Source: a bacterium
GTDB taxonomy: Bacteria > Bacteroidota > Bacteroidia > Flavobacteriales_D > Crocinitomicaceae
Length of the DNA: 64,000 nucleotides
Reading direction: 5' to 3'
NCBI GenBank assembly: GCA_024742305.1
Contig: JANSYQ010000011.1
Location: forward strand, 1 to 64,000
Under the pieces are notes generated by a model. It had not been told where the DNA came from. It saw nothing but the letters and a program-made list of their open reading frames with translations, and made no database searches. Shown here piece by piece: positions 24,718 through 33,896 of this stretch (its first letter is position 1; each line of letters opens with the position of its first letter). The position numbers and the translations under genes are program-made.

Positions 24718-26136
24718 ATGAGTGAACAAGAGAAAATAACGGGAGACGAAGAAGAGTTCAGAGACCATATTTCAACGGTCAATGAAGAGGGAAAGCGCGT
24801 GTGGATTTTCCCCAAAAAGCCATCCGGAAAATGGTACAATCGTAGAAAGATTGTCAGCTACTTTCTGTTGGTTCTTCTCTTTGCATCTCCTCATATCAAA
24901 GTAGGCGGCGAGCAACTCTTCCTCTTCAATATCATTGAGCGAAAATTCGTTCTTTTTGGAAAAGTTTTTTGGCCACAAGATCTATACCTGTTCGCTATCG
25001 CAGCGATCATCTTGGTAATTTTCATTACGTTATTTACGGTAGTCTACGGTCGTCTTTTCTGCGGCTGGGTGTGTCCACAAACCATTTTTATGGAGATGGT
25101 GTTCCGTCGCATTGAGTATTGGATTGAAGGCGATTGGACGCATCAGAAAAAATTAAAGGCGATGCCTTGGAACCGGGAGAAAATCCTGAAGAAAACGGGC
25201 AAGCATCTGATTTTTTGGGGGATTTCCTTCTTAATTGCCAATACCTTCTTGGCCTACATCATCGGTTCTGATGAACTTTGGAAAATTCAAACCGACCCCA
25301 TTGACCAACACGTAGGCGGATTGATTTCTATCGTCATTTTTACCACCATTTTTTACCTCGTATTTGCCAAGCTTCGCGAACAAGTTTGTACTACCATTTG
25401 TCCGTACGGAAGACTCCAGGGTGTACTGCTAGATCAAAATTCTATGGTAGTCGCTTATGATCACAAACGTGGAGAGGAGCGTGCTAAATTCCGCAAAAAC
25501 GAAGATCGCTCGAAAGTCGGTAAAGGCGATTGTATCGACTGCCATCAATGTGTTCACGTATGTCCTACGGGAATCGATATTCGTAATGGAACGCAGTTGG
25601 AGTGCGTCAATTGTACCGCTTGTATAGATGCCTGTGATCACATGATGGAAGGCGTAGGTCTAGAAAAAGGATTGATTCGCATTGTCTCTGAAAATGGCAT
25701 TAAAAACAATCATGGATTCGTTTGGACGCACCGAATTAAGGCTTACACGGCATTGCTTATCGGGTTAATCGCTGTTTTAGTGGTCTTACTGATCACAAGA
25801 AAAGACTTTGAGACAGAGATTTTCAAGCAACGTGGTAGCATCTTCCTTATGACGGAAGACGGAAGAATTAGTAATACCTACACGCTCAAACTCACCAACA
25901 AAACCAAGAAAAAGTACAAGATCGATTTTGAGTTAGTCGGAGTGAAAAACGGAGAAATCCGAAAAATGAACGAAAAGGTTGTACTCAAAGGAGAGGACGA
26001 AATTAAAGAGAGGTTCCTAGTGGTGGTGCCATACAGTGCTTTCGATAAAGGGAAGAAAAAAGTGGTTGTCCGTGTACTCGGGAACGGAAAAGAAATAAGT
26101 AGAGAAACCGTGAAATTGAGCGGTCCGTACATTTAA
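24718..26136 (+). CDS. ccoG: cbb3 oxidase accessory protein CcoG (FixG/RdxA)
   Basis: 472 residues, about five transmembrane helices. The N-terminal half has GRLFCGWVCPQTIFMEMVFRR and CTTICPYGRLQGVLLD. A soluble ferredoxin-like segment holds two 4Fe-4S motifs, CIDCHQCVHVCPTGIDIR and CVNCTACIDACDHMM. The C-terminal 110 residues are an Ig-like periplasmic domain. CcoG is a cupric reductase in cbb3 maturation. It is separated from ccoP by a 233-base repeat-containing gap, so it may use its own weak promoter or read-through. Confidence 0.95.
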   Translation: MSEQEKITGDEEEFRDHISTVNEEGKRVWIFPKKPSGKWYNRRKIVSYFLLVLLFASPHIKVGGEQLFLFNIIERKFVLFGKVFWPQDLYLFAIAAIILVIFITLFTVVYGRLFCGWVCPQTIFMEMVFRRIEYWIEGDWTHQKKLKAMPWNREKILKKTGKHLIFWGISFLIANTFLAYIIGSDELWKIQTDPIDQHVGGLISIVIFTTIFYLVFAKLREQVCTTICPYGRLQGVLLDQNSMVVAYDHKRGEERAKFRKNEDRSKVGKGDCIDCHQCVHVCPTGIDIRNGTQLECVNCTACIDACDHMMEGVGLEKGLIRIVSENGIKNNHGFVWTHRIKAYTALLIGLIAVLVVLLITRKDFETEIFKQRGSIFLMTEDGRISNTYTLKLTNKTKKKYKIDFELVGVKNGEIRKMNEKVVLKGEDEIKERFLVVVPYSAFDKGKKKVVVRVLGNGKEISRETVKLSGPYI

Positions 26137-26146
26137 ATGAAACAAG

Positions 26147-26572
26147 ATGAATTGGGGAAAAGGAATTACTATTGCATTAATCATGTTTATCGGATTTATC
26201 GTCAGTTTGGGCGTAATACTGATGCAGCAAAACGTGGATTTGGTAGCAGAGGATTATTACCAACAGGAAATTGATTACGAGACGCAAATCAGTGCGGAAT
26301 CCAATGCAAAAAAATTGGACGAACAACCTTCTTTTGCACAGGATGAAACATATTTCATCGTCAATATTCCCGAAGGAGAGTTTACCAATATGACCGTGGA
26401 GCTAAGCCGACCGAACAATAGTGACAAAGATCAAACCTTTGACATTGTCGGCACCAAAATGTTCATGATTGAAAAAAGTAATCTCGAAGTTGGACAATAC
26501 GGCATCACGCTGCGCTACGACCACGAAGGAAAACCGTGTCAACAAAAAACGTCTGTATTCATTCAAAAGTAG
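26147..26572 (+). CDS. ccoH: FixH/CcoH family protein
   Basis: 141 residues with one N-terminal membrane helix (GITIALIMFIGFIVSLGVILM), then LVAEDYYQQEIDYETQI, the FixH hallmark, and a periplasmic beta-rich part ending in GKPCQQKTSVFIQK. CcoH works with CcoI and CcoG in cbb3 assembly. It starts 10 bases after ccoG and ends 3 bases before the TauE/SafE-like gene. Confidence 0.92.
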   Translation: MNWGKGITIALIMFIGFIVSLGVILMQQNVDLVAEDYYQQEIDYETQISAESNAKKLDEQPSFAQDETYFIVNIPEGEFTNMTVELSRPNNSDKDQTFDIVGTKMFMIEKSNLEVGQYGITLRYDHEGKPCQQKTSVFIQK

Positions 26573-26575
26573 CCT

Positions 26576-27355
26576 ATGTGGACCTTCGTCATTACCGGAT
26601 TTATTCTAGGACTTTCATCAAGTTTGCACTGTATCGGAATGTGTGGACCGATTGCTATGGCATTGCCATTGAACCGAAAATCTAACGGAACCATTCTTTC
26701 CGGTGCACTTCAATACAACCTTGGACGTACGATTACATACGCCATTTTGGGAGTCATCGCCGGTTCCATCGGGTTGACAGTTCATACCTTCGGCTTTTTA
26801 CAATTGGCGAGTATCTTTTCTGGAATTTTCCTCATTCTATTTGCCTGGCGAAAACTTCTTTCAAGAGTCTCCTTTTTGCACGCTCCCAATTTCTTCTTCT
26901 CAACGAAATTGAACAGCTTACTCGGAAAAATTGTTCGTTCCAACAGTCCTGGAAAACTTTGGCTATTCGGAGCCCTGAATGGTCTGTTCCCTTGCGGGAT
27001 GGTTTATGCGGCACTACTCAACTCCATTCTAGCTGGATCCCCCATGCACAGCTCCATGGCGATGATTGCTTTCGGGTTGGGAACACTTCCTGCCATGTTA
27101 TTCGTGAGTTTTGCCATCGGGAAAATATCCAAAGAACGTCAGCAAACCTTCCGACGCGCTCTCCCCTACATTCTATCTCTAGTGGGCGTTATTGTTATTC
27201 TTCGTGGAATGAACCTCAACATTCCCTACCTAAGCCCAAGAGTATCCGTACAAACGGAAGCAACTTCCGTAGATGGAGAGAATTCCACAACACAACCAAA
27301 GTCAGAAGTTGTGATGGATTGCTGCCATAGTCAAGATGCTTGTGAAGAAGATTGA
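26576..27355 (+). CDS. TauE/SafE-like (CcoA/DsbD-TM-like) membrane protein at the end of the cco cluster
   Basis: 259 residues with six or seven membrane helices. GLSSSLHCIGMCGPIAMALP carries the C-x3-C pair common to this DsbD_2/UreH-like family, and GALNGLFPCGMVYAALL is the second conserved cysteine repeat. Members lie at the end of cco clusters in many Bacteroidota and are proposed to move copper or reductant. The soluble tail ends MDCCHSQDACEED, with three cysteines and a histidine that could bind metal. Annotations as sulfite exporter come from the superfamily name only. Confidence 0.82.
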   Translation: MWTFVITGFILGLSSSLHCIGMCGPIAMALPLNRKSNGTILSGALQYNLGRTITYAILGVIAGSIGLTVHTFGFLQLASIFSGIFLILFAWRKLLSRVSFLHAPNFFFSTKLNSLLGKIVRSNSPGKLWLFGALNGLFPCGMVYAALLNSILAGSPMHSSMAMIAFGLGTLPAMLFVSFAIGKISKERQQTFRRALPYILSLVGVIVILRGMNLNIPYLSPRVSVQTEATSVDGENSTTQPKSEVVMDCCHSQDACEED

Positions 27356-27495
27356 CTTTTCTTTACACCCCGCCTACACTGAGCAACACGAAGTGTCGCG
27401 GTTATCATTAGTTCGCATTAACATTTTTTTCACTTTCACATTTGAACCCTTTTTGATCTCCTCTGTACTTGCTATTGAACATACAACAGCACGTT

Positions 27496-28623
27496 ATGAG
27501 AAAAATCAGTTTAGCCCTAGCCTTGCTTTTCATTTGCAATTTCGCAGCGCAGGCACAAAGTCCACGTAAAATTCAGGTGGCCATTCTATTCGATACCTCC
27601 AACAGTATGGATGGATTGATCGACCAAGCCAAATCTAGAATTTGGAAAATTGTGAACGAGGTAAGTTCCCTCAAGCACAGTGGTCAAACACCCAATATCG
27701 AATTTGCCTTATACCAATACGGAAACGATGGTTTAAGTCAAAAAGAGAATTACATTCAAAAAATATTGGATCTCACCTCCGATTTGGATGTTATCAGTCA
27801 GAAATTGTTTGCCTTGAGAACAAACGGTGGACAAGAGTACTGTGGCGCCGTGATTGGACGATCGCTTTCCGATTTGAACTGGTCGGCAAATCCACAAGAT
27901 TTGAAAATGATTTACATTGCCGGAAACGAACCGTTTGATCAAGGTCCGGTTAGCTTCAGAGAAGAATGCAAAAAAGCAGCAGGACGCAATATTTACATCA
28001 ACACAATTTACTGTGGTGCGTACGATCAAGGCGTTCGTGAATTGTGGAAAGAAGGTGCTGAATGCAGCGAAGGAGATTACTTCAACATCAACTCAAACGA
28101 GGCAGTCGTGCATATCGACACACCTTATGATAAAGACATTCAAGTGTACAACGATTCATTGAACAGCACTTACTACGGATACGGTTCATTGGGAGCAGCG
28201 CGCAAATCTTCTCAAACTATGGAAGATTCCAATGCCGAAATGGAGGCTCCTGCCGTAGCAACAGAACGCGCCATTGTGAAGTCGAAAGCTGTATACAACA
28301 ATAGTTCTTGGGATTTACTGGACGGTGTAGAATCTGGCTCCGTAAACATAGAAGAAATGAAAGACGAAGAATTGCCCGAGGAATTCAAAGGAAAGTCACC
28401 TGAAGAACGAAAGGCATTGTTGGAAGAAAAACAAGCCGAGCGCAAGCGTTACCAAGACAAAATTTCCCAACTCGCTGTAGAACGCCAAAAATTCATTGAT
28501 GAAGAAATGGAGAAACGTGCAGCAGAAGGAGAAGCCGATGATTTTGGAACTTCCGTGAACAAAAGTTTGATGGAAAAAGCCTCAGAGATTGGCTATGAGA
28601 AAGAAACTCCTGACGTGGAGTAA
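27496..28623 (+). CDS. secreted VWA-domain protein
   Basis: 375 residues from ATG at 27496. Signal peptide MRKISLALALLFICNFAAQAQ. Residues about 25-215 form a von Willebrand factor A domain with MIDAS motif FDTSNSMDG. Pairs of cysteines (EYCGAV, FREECKK, TIYCGAYD, GAECSEGD) suggest disulfides, so it acts in the periplasm or outside. The C-terminal 120 residues are Lys/Glu-rich and helical (SPEERKALLEEKQAERKRY), probably a coiled coil. Partner unknown. It lies 140 bases after the cco cluster and has its own terminator. Confidence 0.85.
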   Translation: MRKISLALALLFICNFAAQAQSPRKIQVAILFDTSNSMDGLIDQAKSRIWKIVNEVSSLKHSGQTPNIEFALYQYGNDGLSQKENYIQKILDLTSDLDVISQKLFALRTNGGQEYCGAVIGRSLSDLNWSANPQDLKMIYIAGNEPFDQGPVSFREECKKAAGRNIYINTIYCGAYDQGVRELWKEGAECSEGDYFNINSNEAVVHIDTPYDKDIQVYNDSLNSTYYGYGSLGAARKSSQTMEDSNAEMEAPAVATERAIVKSKAVYNNSSWDLLDGVESGSVNIEEMKDEELPEEFKGKSPEERKALLEEKQAERKRYQDKISQLAVERQKFIDEEMEKRAAEGEADDFGTSVNKSLMEKASEIGYEKETPDVE

Positions 28624-28651
28624 CTACGTAAGTATGTTTTCATGTTTTCAG

Positions 28652-28679
28652 ACACCCGCAGCGATGTGGGTGTTTTTTT
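28652..28679 (+). terminator. intrinsic terminator of the VWA gene
   Basis: A 9-bp stem (ACACCCGCA / TGTGGGTGT, one G-U), GCGA loop, then seven T. It also meets the end of the convergent DUF4419-like gene. Confidence 0.88.
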
Positions 28680-30180
28680 ATATCGTCAACACAAAACTGA
28701 AATTCACCGGGGTTACATGTGGATGAAGTGCTGGCTTCCATAGTCCACTAGTGCCGTCCAGTAAGTTTCTGATATACTCTTCCTGCTTATCACTCGCTCC
28801 TTCAATGGATTGAATAATCAAAGTTCCTTCATGAGCAATCCAAATTTGAATTTTGGGATGATCATCCTTTTTGAAAAGTCCGCTGTGTACCATCTTCTTT
28901 TGCAAAGTAAGAATGCCTTCTTCGAACGTCCCATGTTCCTCTTCGTTATAAATAGGCTTCACCTTCGCACGACCTGTAAGTCCCGGTTCCCATTGTGGGC
29001 ATTCCTTGTATCTATCTTCTCTACTTTGCCGGTCTTGTCTGTAAATTTTGTAATTACTTCCGGAACTGCCCTTCACTTCTGCCGATGTGATGACCCACGA
29101 AATATTCGGACGTACGGCGCCAGTGGTTTCATCTTGGAGTATGCCGTAAAAACCAGAGTACAAGCGCAATTTTTCAGTGAATATGCTATCTCTGTAACAA
29201 ATCCATTTAAATTCCGTTTCTTTTCTTCCTTTCGGTAAACTTTCATCTCCAATATCCGAGAGAAGATACTTCTGTCCTTCCATAAAGGGGTTAGGATAAT
29301 ATGAATCATCTCCACGCACTGTTTCCCGTAAATAAGGATAAAATTTCAAGATCCAACCGGAAATAACATCAACGTCATACACCGTAATTGTTTTGTAAAA
29401 TCGCTTCCAAAAATCAATGTTTGGATTTCCTTCCGAAGCCTCCACAAACTCTTCTAAAACGGGCTTTAATTCTTCTACCCAATGTTCCAATCCAAATGCT
29501 GAAAAGCGATCCATTTGATGGTAAATCTTGCGCCAATCTTCCGGTGTTCCCAGCAACGTTATCGATGGGAATCCGCACATCGTCTTAGAGATTAACCCTA
29601 CATAATGAGAGGTAACATCCATGCGCGTTGCACGATACACCGAACTTATGGTAGGCGTAGTCGTACTGAATTCTTGGACAATCAAATTCTTGAACGCATC
29701 TTTTGAGATTTCGTCAATTTCATCATCAAACGAAGCCATCAAATTGCTCCATTCTTTGTCGTCCTCATGCGTTAATTTATCGTTTCTGACGACAATTTCT
29801 TTTGGGTGATCCTCTTTTAATAAAAGGTATTCCATACTATCCTTGTTAGCAGTGATGTGGTCTCCAAAACTTTGGCAAATCACCAACCAAATATCATCAG
29901 GTGAAAGTTCCAAAGGACGATGGTCGTTGAAAGCAAATTGCACCGTTTTCAAAAAGCCATTGCCATGATGAGCCACTACCTTTTTACCACTCATTTCTTG
30001 GGGATAGGCGTACACTTTCTTGCTAAATCGATCTTTAATAAACACATCAAATGTCGTTTCATTGAGGCGATTCGTGGACTGTTCCACATCATCAACAACA
30101 AAAGTGAATCCCTCTTCTTGGGAGAAGCCATCAAAGAAGGGCAGTAAAACGAGAATGAGAAGTCGAGGTAGTAAGTTCAT
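28678..30180 (-). CDS. exported DUF4419-like protein
   Basis: 500 residues. Signal peptide MNLLPRLLILVLLPFFDGFSQ. The central region has the features I associate with DUF4419: HRPLELSPDDIWLVICQSFGDH near residue 90 and TMCGFPSITLLGTPEDWRKIYH near residue 210. Later segments (SGWILKFYPYLRE) fit the same family. The function of this domain is unknown; members occur in fungi and scattered bacteria. A C-terminal part (about 400-500) is related to TonB-like PIQIWIAHEGTLIIQSIEGASD phrases (KIQIWIAHEGTLIIQS, LHPHVTPVNFSFVLTI) and resembles a TonB C-terminal fold. Confidence 0.65.
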   Translation of the reverse strand: MNLLPRLLILVLLPFFDGFSQEEGFTFVVDDVEQSTNRLNETTFDVFIKDRFSKKVYAYPQEMSGKKVVAHHGNGFLKTVQFAFNDHRPLELSPDDIWLVICQSFGDHITANKDSMEYLLLKEDHPKEIVVRNDKLTHEDDKEWSNLMASFDDEIDEISKDAFKNLIVQEFSTTTPTISSVYRATRMDVTSHYVGLISKTMCGFPSITLLGTPEDWRKIYHQMDRFSAFGLEHWVEELKPVLEEFVEASEGNPNIDFWKRFYKTITVYDVDVISGWILKFYPYLRETVRGDDSYYPNPFMEGQKYLLSDIGDESLPKGRKETEFKWICYRDSIFTEKLRLYSGFYGILQDETTGAVRPNISWVITSAEVKGSSGSNYKIYRQDRQSREDRYKECPQWEPGLTGRAKVKPIYNEEEHGTFEEGILTLQKKMVHSGLFKKDDHPKIQIWIAHEGTLIIQSIEGASDKQEEYIRNLLDGTSGLWKPALHPHVTPVNFSFVLTI

Positions 30181-30320
30181 AAGTTCCTTGAATTAGTTTT
30201 CTACTAATACAAACGTTCCTTTTTAGGAATAATTCCTTTCGAGCTAAGGCATTACCTCTGCGGATACTTCCAATGACTGGATACTATTTCTCACTGATTG
30301 AATGGCGAATACTGGGTACA

Positions 30321-30426
30321 AAAAAAAACGCTGATCATCGAGCATTGCTTTTGCGAAGCTTCTCCTACATAGCGAGTATTGCGGCGAAGGAGCTACAGCG
30401 AAGCAAAGCGGAGTCGAGATGCAGCG
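30321..30426 (-). terminator. terminator with a long repeat as its loop
   Basis: Read on the minus strand, CGCTG/CAGCG plus GATG/CATC pairs enclose the 86-base dispersed repeat and are followed by nine T (complement of 30320-30328). It lies 24 bases after the stop of the lipoprotein gene. Confidence 0.6.
30336..30421. repeat. long dispersed palindromic repeat
   Basis: Starts CATCGAGCATTGC and ends GGAGTCGAGATG; the inner arms GAAGCTTCTCC and GGAGCTACAGC pair approximately. Closest relative is the complement of 8068-8170. Confidence 0.8.
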
Positions 30427-30449
30427 GCCTTTTAATTTTTCAGCATTGA

Positions 30450-30950
30450 TTAGAACAAATCAACATCTTCTAGATAGGAGTTCACATCAATTTCCGCGAG
30501 GCGCTTCGAGACAGAATCCATTCTTGCCATAGATTCTTTGTACATCTCTGTAAACTTTAAAATATCCTCCGCATTTAAGTTTTTCTCAACGTTTTCTTTA
30601 ATCGTTCCTTGTTGCTCCAGCGATTCTTCCAATTCTTGAATCGCTTCCATAGACTCCATCAACTTCACCGACGCCGTCATGGCATCCATTGCGTTCAAAT
30701 CATCTTGATCCAACTTCTCCAAAACATCCAAAGCTGTCTCCCCTACTTTTATGTATTCATTGATGACTTCGTTCAACACTTTGAAATATTCCTTCACCTG
30801 AGGTTCGCGTTCAATTAAAGGCTTCGACTCTTTTTCTTCCGTCTTTGTGCCATCTCCAGTATCATCCGCTTCGTTCGAACAACTGGTAAAAGCAAGCAGA
30901 GCAAACATGGGAAGTGCTACTAAAAGGAATTGAAAATGTTTCTTTCTCAT
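30450..30950 (-). CDS. lipoprotein with helical mature part, function unknown
   Basis: 166 residues. The lipobox is AFTSC after MRKKHFQFLLVALPMFALL, so the protein is anchored at Cys24. An acidic linker (NEADDTGDGTKTEEKESKP) is followed by three long amphipathic helices without a motif I recognise. It could be a four-helix-type periplasmic lipoprotein. It is flanked by the repeat-containing terminator downstream and a divergent gene upstream. Confidence 0.75.
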   Translation of the reverse strand: MRKKHFQFLLVALPMFALLAFTSCSNEADDTGDGTKTEEKESKPLIEREPQVKEYFKVLNEVINEYIKVGETALDVLEKLDQDDLNAMDAMTASVKLMESMEAIQELEESLEQQGTIKENVEKNLNAEDILKFTEMYKESMARMDSVSKRLAEIDVNSYLEDVDLF

Positions 30951-31064
30951 GATCTTAGGTTCATAGGTGATTTCATATCGAATTTAGTAAAAACAGAAAG
31001 ATACATGTGACAAATAACCAATTTTCATAGTTTCGTAAGTGCCGAAGAATAAAAGCACCGAAGC

Positions 31065-31586
31065 ATGGAAACTCCTTTTCAGTCCAAAATTGACTACCTC
31101 GAAAAGCTGAAACTGCACTACATTTCGGTTTCTGAAGAGTTGTTGCAACAATTTCATACTCCCGAGGACACTGGTTCTGTATTCAATCAACGATTTCTTG
31201 TCACTATAAATGATGAAGTTTCCTGGAGAGCTGGGTCCGTTAGCCTAGGGAACAGAGAAGCCTACATTACTCTTTCCAAGGCGCGAATGAAAAAATTGGG
31301 GGTTGATAAGGGTGATTCTGTCTCCGTGTTACTAAAAAAGGATACCTCGAAGTACGGTATGGATGTTCCCGAAGAATTTGAAGAACTTTTGCGTCAAGAC
31401 AATGAAGCCCGAAAACGCTTCGAAGCACTAACAATGGGCGTTCAGCGAGCATCTATCTACATTATCGCACAATTGAAATCAAGTCAAAAAAGGATTGATA
31501 AGTCGGTGTTTTTGATGGAAAACTTGAAAAAAGCGCCCGCTGGAAAGGAAACAATGCGTCACATTTTGGGTAAAGAGATTTCCTGA
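31065..31586 (+). CDS. DUF1905 / YdeI-OmdA-like protein
   Basis: 173 residues, no signal peptide. The N-terminal 95 residues fit a DUF1905-type small beta-barrel (RAGSVSLGNREAYITLSKARMKKLGVDKGDSVSVLL). The C-terminal part (VPEEFEELLRQDNEARKRFEAL, then RASIYIIAQLKSSQKRIDKSVFLMENLK) is the YdeI/OmdA helical domain. The family is linked to bacteriocin or peptide protection in some bacteria but its biochemistry is unclear. It lies 36 bases before the cysteine desulfurase gene. Confidence 0.75.
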   Translation: METPFQSKIDYLEKLKLHYISVSEELLQQFHTPEDTGSVFNQRFLVTINDEVSWRAGSVSLGNREAYITLSKARMKKLGVDKGDSVSVLLKKDTSKYGMDVPEEFEELLRQDNEARKRFEALTMGVQRASIYIIAQLKSSQKRIDKSVFLMENLKKAPAGKETMRHILGKEIS

Positions 31587-31622
31587 ATTGTCGTTATCTT
31601 CGCGCCCAAGTTACAAACGATT

Positions 31623-32756
31623 ATGGCTGTTTATTTAGACAATGCTGCGACAACACCAGTCGCTCCTGAAGTGGTAGACGTAATGATTACGACCTTGAGA
31701 GATCACTATGGTAATCCTTCTTCCAGTCATAGTTATGGCCGGAAGGTGAAAGCCTTGTTGGAAACTTCAAGAAGATCCATTGCCAAACATTTAAACTGTC
31801 AACCATCCGAGTTAATTTTTACATCGGGCGGAACAGAAGCCGACAATATGGCGCTGCAATCTGCGACTAGCCAATTGGGTGTTACGCACATCATCACTTC
31901 CGAGCTGGAGCATCACGCTGTTGGACACACTGCCGTTGCTTTGATGGATAAGGTGAAAGTATCTTATGTTCGCGTTTGTAACAAAGGACATGTCGATTTA
32001 GCGCACTTAGAAGAACTCTTGCAATCAGATGAGAAGACATTGGTATCGCTCATGCATGCCAATAACGAAATCGGAACGAAAATCGACCTGTACAAAGTGA
32101 GTGCCCTGTGCCGAAAGTATGGAGCTTGGTTCCATTCGGATACTGTACAAACAATGGGACACTATCGCTTCGATTTGCAAGATTTGGATATCGACTTTAT
32201 TACTTGCGCGGCGCACAAATTTCACGGACCAAAAGGTGTTGGATTCCTCTACGTTAACAAGAACATTAAAGTTGAACCTTTAATTCACGGTGGAGCCCAA
32301 GAGCGCGGTTTTAGAGGAGGTACAGAAAATACTGCTGGTATCGCAGGATTGGCAAAAGCGATGGACCTTGCTCACGACGGTATGGAAGAACACCAAAAGC
32401 ATGTGCAAGAAATCAAAACGTACATGATTGAGCAACTGAAAAGTTATTTCCCGAATATTGAGTTTCATGGAGATATTGATCCGAAACACTCGTTATACAC
32501 GGTATTAAATGTATGCTTCCCAGCAAATGAAAAATCAAGCATGCTTTTATTTACCCTCGATTTGAAAGGTGTTGCTGTTTCCGGAGGAAGTGCTTGTTCT
32601 TCAGGTGCATCGACAGGCTCACATGTTTTGCGGGGCATTAACGCTGATATGAAGCGACCGAATGCACGTTTCTCTTTTTCTAGATATACAACGAGGGAAG
32701 AAATCGACTTCGCTCTAGAGCAAGTGAAAGCCTGTTACGAAAAAACATTGGCCTAA
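31623..32756 (+). CDS. cysteine desulfurase (NifS/IscS family)
   Basis: 377 residues. YLDNAATTPVAPEV is the family start; PLP-binding Lys199 is in CAAHKFHGPKGVGFLYV; active-site Cys325 lies in GGSACSSGASTGSHVL, the short-loop class I type (IscS/NifS). It removes sulfur from cysteine for Fe-S clusters and tRNA thiolation. No iscU or suf genes are adjacent; a glycosyltransferase gene starts 18 bases later. Confidence 0.94.
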   Translation: MAVYLDNAATTPVAPEVVDVMITTLRDHYGNPSSSHSYGRKVKALLETSRRSIAKHLNCQPSELIFTSGGTEADNMALQSATSQLGVTHIITSELEHHAVGHTAVALMDKVKVSYVRVCNKGHVDLAHLEELLQSDEKTLVSLMHANNEIGTKIDLYKVSALCRKYGAWFHSDTVQTMGHYRFDLQDLDIDFITCAAHKFHGPKGVGFLYVNKNIKVEPLIHGGAQERGFRGGTENTAGIAGLAKAMDLAHDGMEEHQKHVQEIKTYMIEQLKSYFPNIEFHGDIDPKHSLYTVLNVCFPANEKSSMLLFTLDLKGVAVSGGSACSSGASTGSHVLRGINADMKRPNARFSFSRYTTREEIDFALEQVKACYEKTLA

Positions 32757-32774
32757 ATTCGTATTTTGGCGCTC

Positions 32775-33896
32775 ATGCCAGAAAACGCTCCGCATATTCT
32801 TATTCTGTCGTCTTGGTATCCATCCGAGAAGCAGCCTTTTTTAGGAAATTTCGTGCGTCGTCAAGCGCATCTCTTATCTCAGAAGTATCGAGTAACGGTG
32901 ATCAATTTGATCTGCTGTGAGACAATCGAGAAGAATCAGCTCTCCACTGTGAATGACGGTCAAGTTACTGAAATTCAAGCACGATATCCCAAAGGATCAC
33001 GATTATCGCGTTTAGGTAACCGATCCCGCGTTTTTAGCGACGCGTTAAAATCATTGGATAAAGTAGACATCATTTTAGGACATGTGTTACTTCCGCACGG
33101 ATGGATGTTTTTGCAGGCGCAACGCAAATTGAAATGTCCTTTAATTTGGATCGAACACGGGTCCTATTTTCGGACAGATATCCGTAGAAACTGGCATCCT
33201 AGAGAACGTATGTTACGACGAAGTTTAGTTTTGCGTGCCAATGAAATTGTGGCGGTATCAGATGTTTTACGAAAAGATATGCAACATTACATTTCCTCTA
33301 ACAATATTCAAGTCATTGGAAATCATGTTGACGAAAAACTGTTCGCATTCAAAGAAAAGCAACCTTCCGAAAGAGTCCAGTTCTTGCACGTTTCAACCTT
33401 GGACAGAAAAACGAAAAATCCGCAAGGGATTATAGATGCCTGTGTACTATTGAAAAAAGAAGGAGCTTCCTTTCATTTAACTATTGTCTCCGATGAGGAC
33501 GCAACAGAGTGGATCGAATACGCACTCAAAAAAGATGTCAGTGATTTGATTTCCTTCGAGGGTCCGAAAAAATGGAGCGAGCTACCGAAGTACTATCATC
33601 AAGCTGATGCGTTCGTTCTGAATTCTGAATACGAGACCTTTTCTATAGTACTGGCAGAAGCGCTATCCACAGGTACACCGATAATAACAACGGATGTAGG
33701 AATTTCGTCTGAAATTCCGGAAAGTGCCAAAATTCCCGTAACGAAAAACGATCCGCATTCGCTGAAAGAAGCTATAAAAGAAATATTGCAAGGTCGCACA
33801 TTTGATCATCAAACCATCGCTCATCTTGGCGAGAAATATCATTCCGGTATTATTTTGAAGAAATGGGAACAAGTAATTTCCAAGCATGTTAGATAA
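32775..33896 (+). CDS. GT4-type glycosyltransferase
   Basis: 373 residues from ATG at 32775. ILILSSWYPSEKQPFLGNFVRRQ is the N-terminal pattern of GT-B glycosyltransferases; LHVSTLDRKTKNPQGIIDA and DAFVLNSEYETFSIVLAEALSTGTPIITT (the E-x7-E region) are the C-terminal nucleotide-sugar site of family GT4. The sugar and acceptor are unknown. The end overlaps the Gre-like gene by 11 bases. Confidence 0.9.
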   Translation: MPENAPHILILSSWYPSEKQPFLGNFVRRQAHLLSQKYRVTVINLICCETIEKNQLSTVNDGQVTEIQARYPKGSRLSRLGNRSRVFSDALKSLDKVDIILGHVLLPHGWMFLQAQRKLKCPLIWIEHGSYFRTDIRRNWHPRERMLRRSLVLRANEIVAVSDVLRKDMQHYISSNNIQVIGNHVDEKLFAFKEKQPSERVQFLHVSTLDRKTKNPQGIIDACVLLKKEGASFHLTIVSDEDATEWIEYALKKDVSDLISFEGPKKWSELPKYYHQADAFVLNSEYETFSIVLAEALSTGTPIITTDVGISSEIPESAKIPVTKNDPHSLKEAIKEILQGRTFDHQTIAHLGEKYHSGIILKKWEQVISKHVR

